Shown here piece after piece: positions 61,360 through 64,000 of a stretch of 64,000 nucleotides of DNA. The DNA lies in the NCBI GenBank assembly GCA_965222445.1, contig CBDCTY010000001.1, positions 682,001-746,000 on the forward strand, in the 5' to 3' direction. The DNA comes from GCA-958296115 sp965222445 (GTDB lineage: Bacteria > Chloroflexota > Dehalococcoidia > Lucifugimonadales > CAJWER01). A program made the position numbers and the translations under genes. Position 1 is the stretch's first letter, and the number at the start of each line of letters is the position of its first letter. The notes under the pieces were generated by a model, which saw nothing but the letters and a program-made list of their open reading frames with translations, was not told where the DNA came from and ran no database searches.

Positions 61360-61917
61360 CTAGCCCAAGTGTTCCAGATCGGGATCTGAAGTCCCATCAA
61401 AGTAGGGCAGAAGCTCTCCGACGAATTCAATCTGTCCGAGTCTGTTCTGAATGTGGCCTTGGTTATTCAGGTCCAGGCCCTGGATAGTCTGCGAAGCCTT
61501 CCGTCGCTGCTCTTGGGTCAAGCCACTCTTCGGAACAATCATCCCGGTGCGAAGGTTGAAGTCGAAGAAGCGCTCCGGTCGTTCCTGCGTGGAGCACGCA
61601 CACGGGTCGACGTAGCCTCCAGGGGGCCACTTGTCGTTTTTGGTGTTGTTGCACGAGTTGCAGGCGAATACCCAATTCGACCATGCGTACACGAGCTCGG
61701 GGAACTTGCTCTTCGGCCTGAAGTAGTCTACTTCCTCAAGCGCAGCTTCTTCTTCGCAGTAGCCGCAGATACCGTAGAAACGCGAGCGTAGATCTGAGAG
61801 GAAGTTCCGCCAGCAGTCATTCGACGGCCTCAGCCCTACTCGGTCCCGGTAGTGTGCAACCCACCCGGGAGTCAGTGTTTCCCGTACTTGATCCAAACCG
61901 GGGGGGCGCCGGGCCAC
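61360..61917 (-). CDS. HNH-type protein of the TIGR02646/PtuB kind
   Basis: This 185-residue protein has an N-terminal FYGICGYCEEEAALEEVDYF and ACNSCNNTKNDKWPPGGYVD, the zinc-binding CxxC pairs and HNH-like Asn/His positions of TIGR02646 proteins. These form the nuclease half of Septu-type (PtuAB) defence and some retron systems. The upstream gene on the same strand is an ATPase fragment, as expected for PtuA-PtuB order. The protein itself looks intact. Confidence 0.72.
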   Translation of the reverse strand: MARRPPGLDQVRETLTPGWVAHYRDRVGLRPSNDCWRNFLSDLRSRFYGICGYCEEEAALEEVDYFRPKSKFPELVYAWSNWVFACNSCNNTKNDKWPPGGYVDPCACSTQERPERFFDFNLRTGMIVPKSGLTQEQRRKASQTIQGLDLNNQGHIQNRLGQIEFVGELLPYFDGTSDPDLEHLG

Positions 61918-61932
61918 GATCGACCCAATGCA

Positions 61933-62275
61933 TTATTCCGGGGAAGGAGCCGGGTCGTAGCGTGACTTGGCTTCTCTGAGTATGGTACGAAGCTCCTCCA
62001 GCTGTTCGGCGAGCGGACCGCTCATCATGTCGCGGCGCACAGTCTCTTGCAGGCGCTCCAACTCCCTGGCCTCTTCGTTCGTAGGACTGTCGATCTGCTG
62101 TAGATGCTGCAAACGCTCGATGTGCTGTACGGTTTCCAGATCGGTCGGACTTGGGACGTCGAGGAAGCTCCGCAGTATCTCGTCCGCCGACCACGCGACG
62201 ATGTCCCGTTCGTTCCGAGAAACCGTGACTCTTCCATCCTCACCCCTGTCCAGTAGCTGCACCTGCCTTGCCTTA
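61933..62275 (-). pseudogene. AAA-type ATPase (PtuA-like), C-terminal fragment cut by an IS5-type element
   Basis: The frame reads KARQVQLLDRGEDGRVTVSR, NERDIVAWSADEILRSFLDV and LETVQHIERLQHLQQI, a typical helical C-terminal tail of overcoming-lysogenization-type or PtuA-like ATPases that precede HNH partners. All Walker motifs are missing because the frame ends at the IS border (62277). It lies 15 bases upstream of the HNH gene. The PtuA-like identity is inferred from its partner. Confidence 0.6.
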
Positions 62276-62276
62276 A

Positions 62277-63200
62277 GAGCCTATCCGATAACTCCGGCGG
62301 CACGATATGTTATCTGAGCGCAGGCGAGATGAAGCATAGCCAGGTAGTTGTCCATGCGCTTTTCCCAACGGATCAGCAACCTTCTGAACCGGTTCAACCA
62401 ACTGTGACTACGCTCCACCACCCAGCGGCGGGCGCGGTATCCCGGAATGGTCTGCTTATCTTTACGCTCCTCGCCTCGCCTACGTATATGCGCTGTGTAT
62501 CCGTAGCTGGCCACCAGCTTCTCGACCTCAGGATAGTCATAACCTCTGTCCAGACACAGCCCCTGAGGCTGTTCGGGTTGTGGGGCTGGGCGGTCTCCCA
62601 CGATGGCTTCGAGTGTTGGCTCAACCAGTTTCATATCGTGGCGATTGGCGCCGTCCACGCTTATTCCTATGGGAATGCCGTTGCCATCGGTCAGCAGGCT
62701 GCGTTTTGTGCCCGTCTTGCCTCTGTCCGTAGGGTTTGGGCCAGTACCCTCACCCCCCGAGCGGAGCCTTCGTCATGGCTCCATCCATTGCCTGCCACTC
62801 CCAGTGTATGCCGTATAACTCGTCGTATTCGGCCAACCCCTGTTTCCACAGTCTCTCGAAGACTCCGTCCTTCACCCAACGCTGATACCGGTCATGCACG
62901 GTGCTCGGCGCTCCGTACGTTCGAGGCATGGACTTCCATTGGCAGCCGGTGCGCAGCACGTAGAGTATCCCGTCCATACAATCGCGGGCGGACTTCCAGG
63001 GTCTTCCCCCCCTTCGGGCCCGTCTTCTCCTGGGGCAACAAAGGCTCGATTCTTTCCCAAAACGCATCGGACATGCGCATATCGTCTCCCGCAGCACGTT
63101 TTCCTGTCTCCGACATGTCCTTCCTCCCTATAGAACTGGAGAAAGTCTAATCGAAGCATCATACAATGACCAAGGCAATATAAGGTTATCGGATAGGCTC
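62277..63200 (-). mobile_element. IS5-family insertion sequence
   Basis: This 924-base element has perfect 16-base inverted ends, GAGCCTATCCGATAAC and GTTATCGGATAGGCTC. A TAA is found directly outside each end (62274-62276 and 63201-63203), consistent with a 3-base TNA target duplication. It carries one transposase gene split into three frames. Confidence 0.85.
62281..63116 (-). pseudogene. IS5-type transposase split by two G-run frameshifts
   Basis: The conceptual protein runs FWERIEPLLPQEKTGPKGG, then RPWKSARDCMDGILYVLRTG, DRYQRWVKDGVFERL and MDGAMTKAPLGG, then EGTGPNPTDRGKTGTKRSLL, DGANRHDMKLVEP and VERSHSWLNRFRRLLIRW. The Asp in MDGA, the Asp in VDGAN and the Glu in VERSH form the DDE site. 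The first change of frame is at a run of seven G near 63030 and the second at a run of six G near 62750. In each case one G fewer would restore a single frame. It is inactive unless frameshifting occurs. Confidence 0.8.
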
Positions 63201-63769
63201 TAAGTCGGGTTGGCTGGGAGGGTGATCTTGCACCGGATGCAGAAGCCGTCCGTTGGCGCCTTCGAAGTGGCTCTGCTCTTCTTCTTGCGAGTCGTCTTGC
63301 CCGCCGAATACTCCCGGCCGCTTTCGGCAACCTGCACCATGGCGGCCGAGTCGTCGTCGACATACATCATCACCTCATGATGAATCTCTCCGTAGAGATC
63401 CGGGTCTTTCTCTTTAGATACCAGTATGCCCATTTCGTCGTTGTTGTCTTGGGAGTACCTATAGAGGTTCATCGAGGTCACCACGGCCTCGTTTTCGTTC
63501 ATGTAGCATTTCGCGTGAAGGTTTCTGCGAAACGTGGCTTCGATATGCAGCTTGTCAAAGAGAGCTTGTTGGTTAGGGCGCAACTGCTCTTTCCCGTAGA
63601 CCACGTCGATTTTGGTTGAGCGTTGCTGTCTACCTAGAAGGTTTTTGGTAACCTCATCGGCATCAATATACGGGCTGACGAGCACGATCAGGTCTTTGGC
63701 TTCCTTGATGATTCTGTGGAGATGGCTCACGATGTCATGTCTTCTGAGAAACTCTGCCACAGTGCTCAA
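63200..63769 (-). CDS. phospholipase-D-like domain protein, 3' end at the IS border
   Basis: This 189-residue protein has a single HKD motif (LHAKCYMNENEAVVTSMNLY) preceded by DLIVLVSPYIDADE, the fold of PLD-like nucleases, then a basic linker and a C-terminal CIRCKITLPANP that looks like half of a zinc ribbon. The stop (TAG) uses the first IS base; without the IS a TAA would fall at the same place. The start may be the TTG at 63769 or, better behind AAGGAG, the GTG at 63760. It may belong to the same defence-like locus. Confidence 0.72.
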   Translation of the reverse strand: MSTVAEFLRRHDIVSHLHRIIKEAKDLIVLVSPYIDADEVTKNLLGRQQRSTKIDVVYGKEQLRPNQQALFDKLHIEATFRRNLHAKCYMNENEAVVTSMNLYRYSQDNNDEMGILVSKEKDPDLYGEIHHEVMMYVDDDSAAMVQVAESGREYSAGKTTRKKKSRATSKAPTDGFCIRCKITLPANPT

Positions 63770-63877
63770 CTCCTTCTACCCAGGATTTCCCATATTGGCA
63801 GTCTTCAGGCTCAAAGGGCAGCCCAAACGAGATGGGAGCATCATAGTCAGGTCCTGCAAGGCCAGTCAATCGCCGGT

Positions 63878-64000
63878 CGTAATTGATTAGCGGTTTAGTG
63901 GCCCGTAGAGGGGTTGCGGCGAGCGCTGGGTGCTGGTTTAGACTTTGGTTATGTGCAGTTCCCCAGGCTTGTCCCCCTCTGAACGGGATCAGTTTATCGC
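63878..64000 (+). mobile_element. IS66-type insertion sequence, copy 3, cut by the window edge
   Basis: It starts with GTAATTGATTAGCGG, and the next 100 bases are the same as the transposase-start end of copy 2, in the opposite orientation. Copies 2 and 3 therefore form an inverted pair about 41 kb apart. Confidence 0.88.
63951..64000 (+). CDS. IS66 family transposase, copy 3, N-terminal part only
   Basis: The ATG at 63951 opens MCSSPGLSPSERDQFIA, identical to copy 2 of the window. The rest lies beyond the edge. Confidence 0.85.
   Translation, partial: MCSSPGLSPSERDQFI

Noticed and set aside
62750..62760. Programmed -1 frameshift in the IS5-type transposase
   Set aside because: The G run requires a +1 (or -2) shift to enter the correct frame, and a -1 shift leads to a short dead-end frame.
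1..64000. tRNA or rRNA genes
   Set aside because: No T-loop-like GGTTCGAATC pattern with paired stems and no rRNA-like stretch was noticed by eye. A covariance-model scan could still reveal one.

Overview
The window looks like high-GC chromosomal DNA from a free-living heterotrophic bacterium, most plausibly a Chloroflexota lineage of the Dehalococcoidia/SAR202 kind. This is inferred from the gene repertoire: lipoproteins with Thr-Pro-rich linkers, expanded Gfo/Idh/MocA oxidoreductases, CaiB/BaiF CoA-transferases, NHL proteins and a long Lhr helicase. No rRNA, tRNA or CRISPR array was seen, so the assignment rests on gene content only.

Layout. 1-5490: an amino-acid ABC transporter operon (two tandem binding lipoproteins and a permease), an HpcH/HpaI-type aldolase and a secreted lipoprotein. 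5821-23103: a 17.3 kb block bounded by two same-orientation IS66-type copies, with a GAGAATG repeat outside both ends. It carries a CAP-domain lipoprotein, a tandem RidA protein, an FG-GAP/ASPIC lipoprotein beside a di-haem oxidoreductase, a rhomboid protease, an esterase, an RNase HI-MoaC fusion, SufT and Mrp-like Fe-S genes, and a methyltransferase whose partner nuclease is cut off by the second IS. 23104-35226: a carbohydrate-type catabolic region with five Gfo/Idh/MocA oxidoreductases and two SDR proteins, punctuated by gene remnants (nirA, P-II, a hydrolase, a truncated Eis-like acetyltransferase) and short dispersed repeats. 35266-43804: an Lhr-type helicase, VapBC-like and HigBA-like toxin-antitoxin pairs and a phosphotransferase. 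44382-50890: a fused double CaiB/BaiF CoA-transferase divergent from a double hot-dog dehydratase, then a long NHL protein. 50932-52745: enolase and a TIGR00725 protein. 53638-60242: a second catabolic region (SDR, mandelate-racemase-type enzyme, sugar-phosphate isomerase, Gfo/Idh, PmoA-like protein, FAH hydrolase). 60454-64000: RsmI, then a broken defence-like locus (HNH protein, ATPase fragment, PLD-like protein) split by an IS5-type element, and the start of a third IS66 copy.

The catabolic genes fit sequential oxidation, epimerisation, dehydration and C-C hydrolysis of sugars or sugar acids, fed by transporters and finished through CoA chemistry; substrates cannot be read from the sequence. 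The window is unusually rich in decay: at least eight fragments or frameshifted genes, three types of transposable element, a MITE-like family and several palindromic repeat families. The most noteworthy items are the possible composite transposon, the RNase HI-MoaC fusion with a duplicated junction, the interrupted Septu-like locus, the IS-truncated restriction gene and the MITE-like family.
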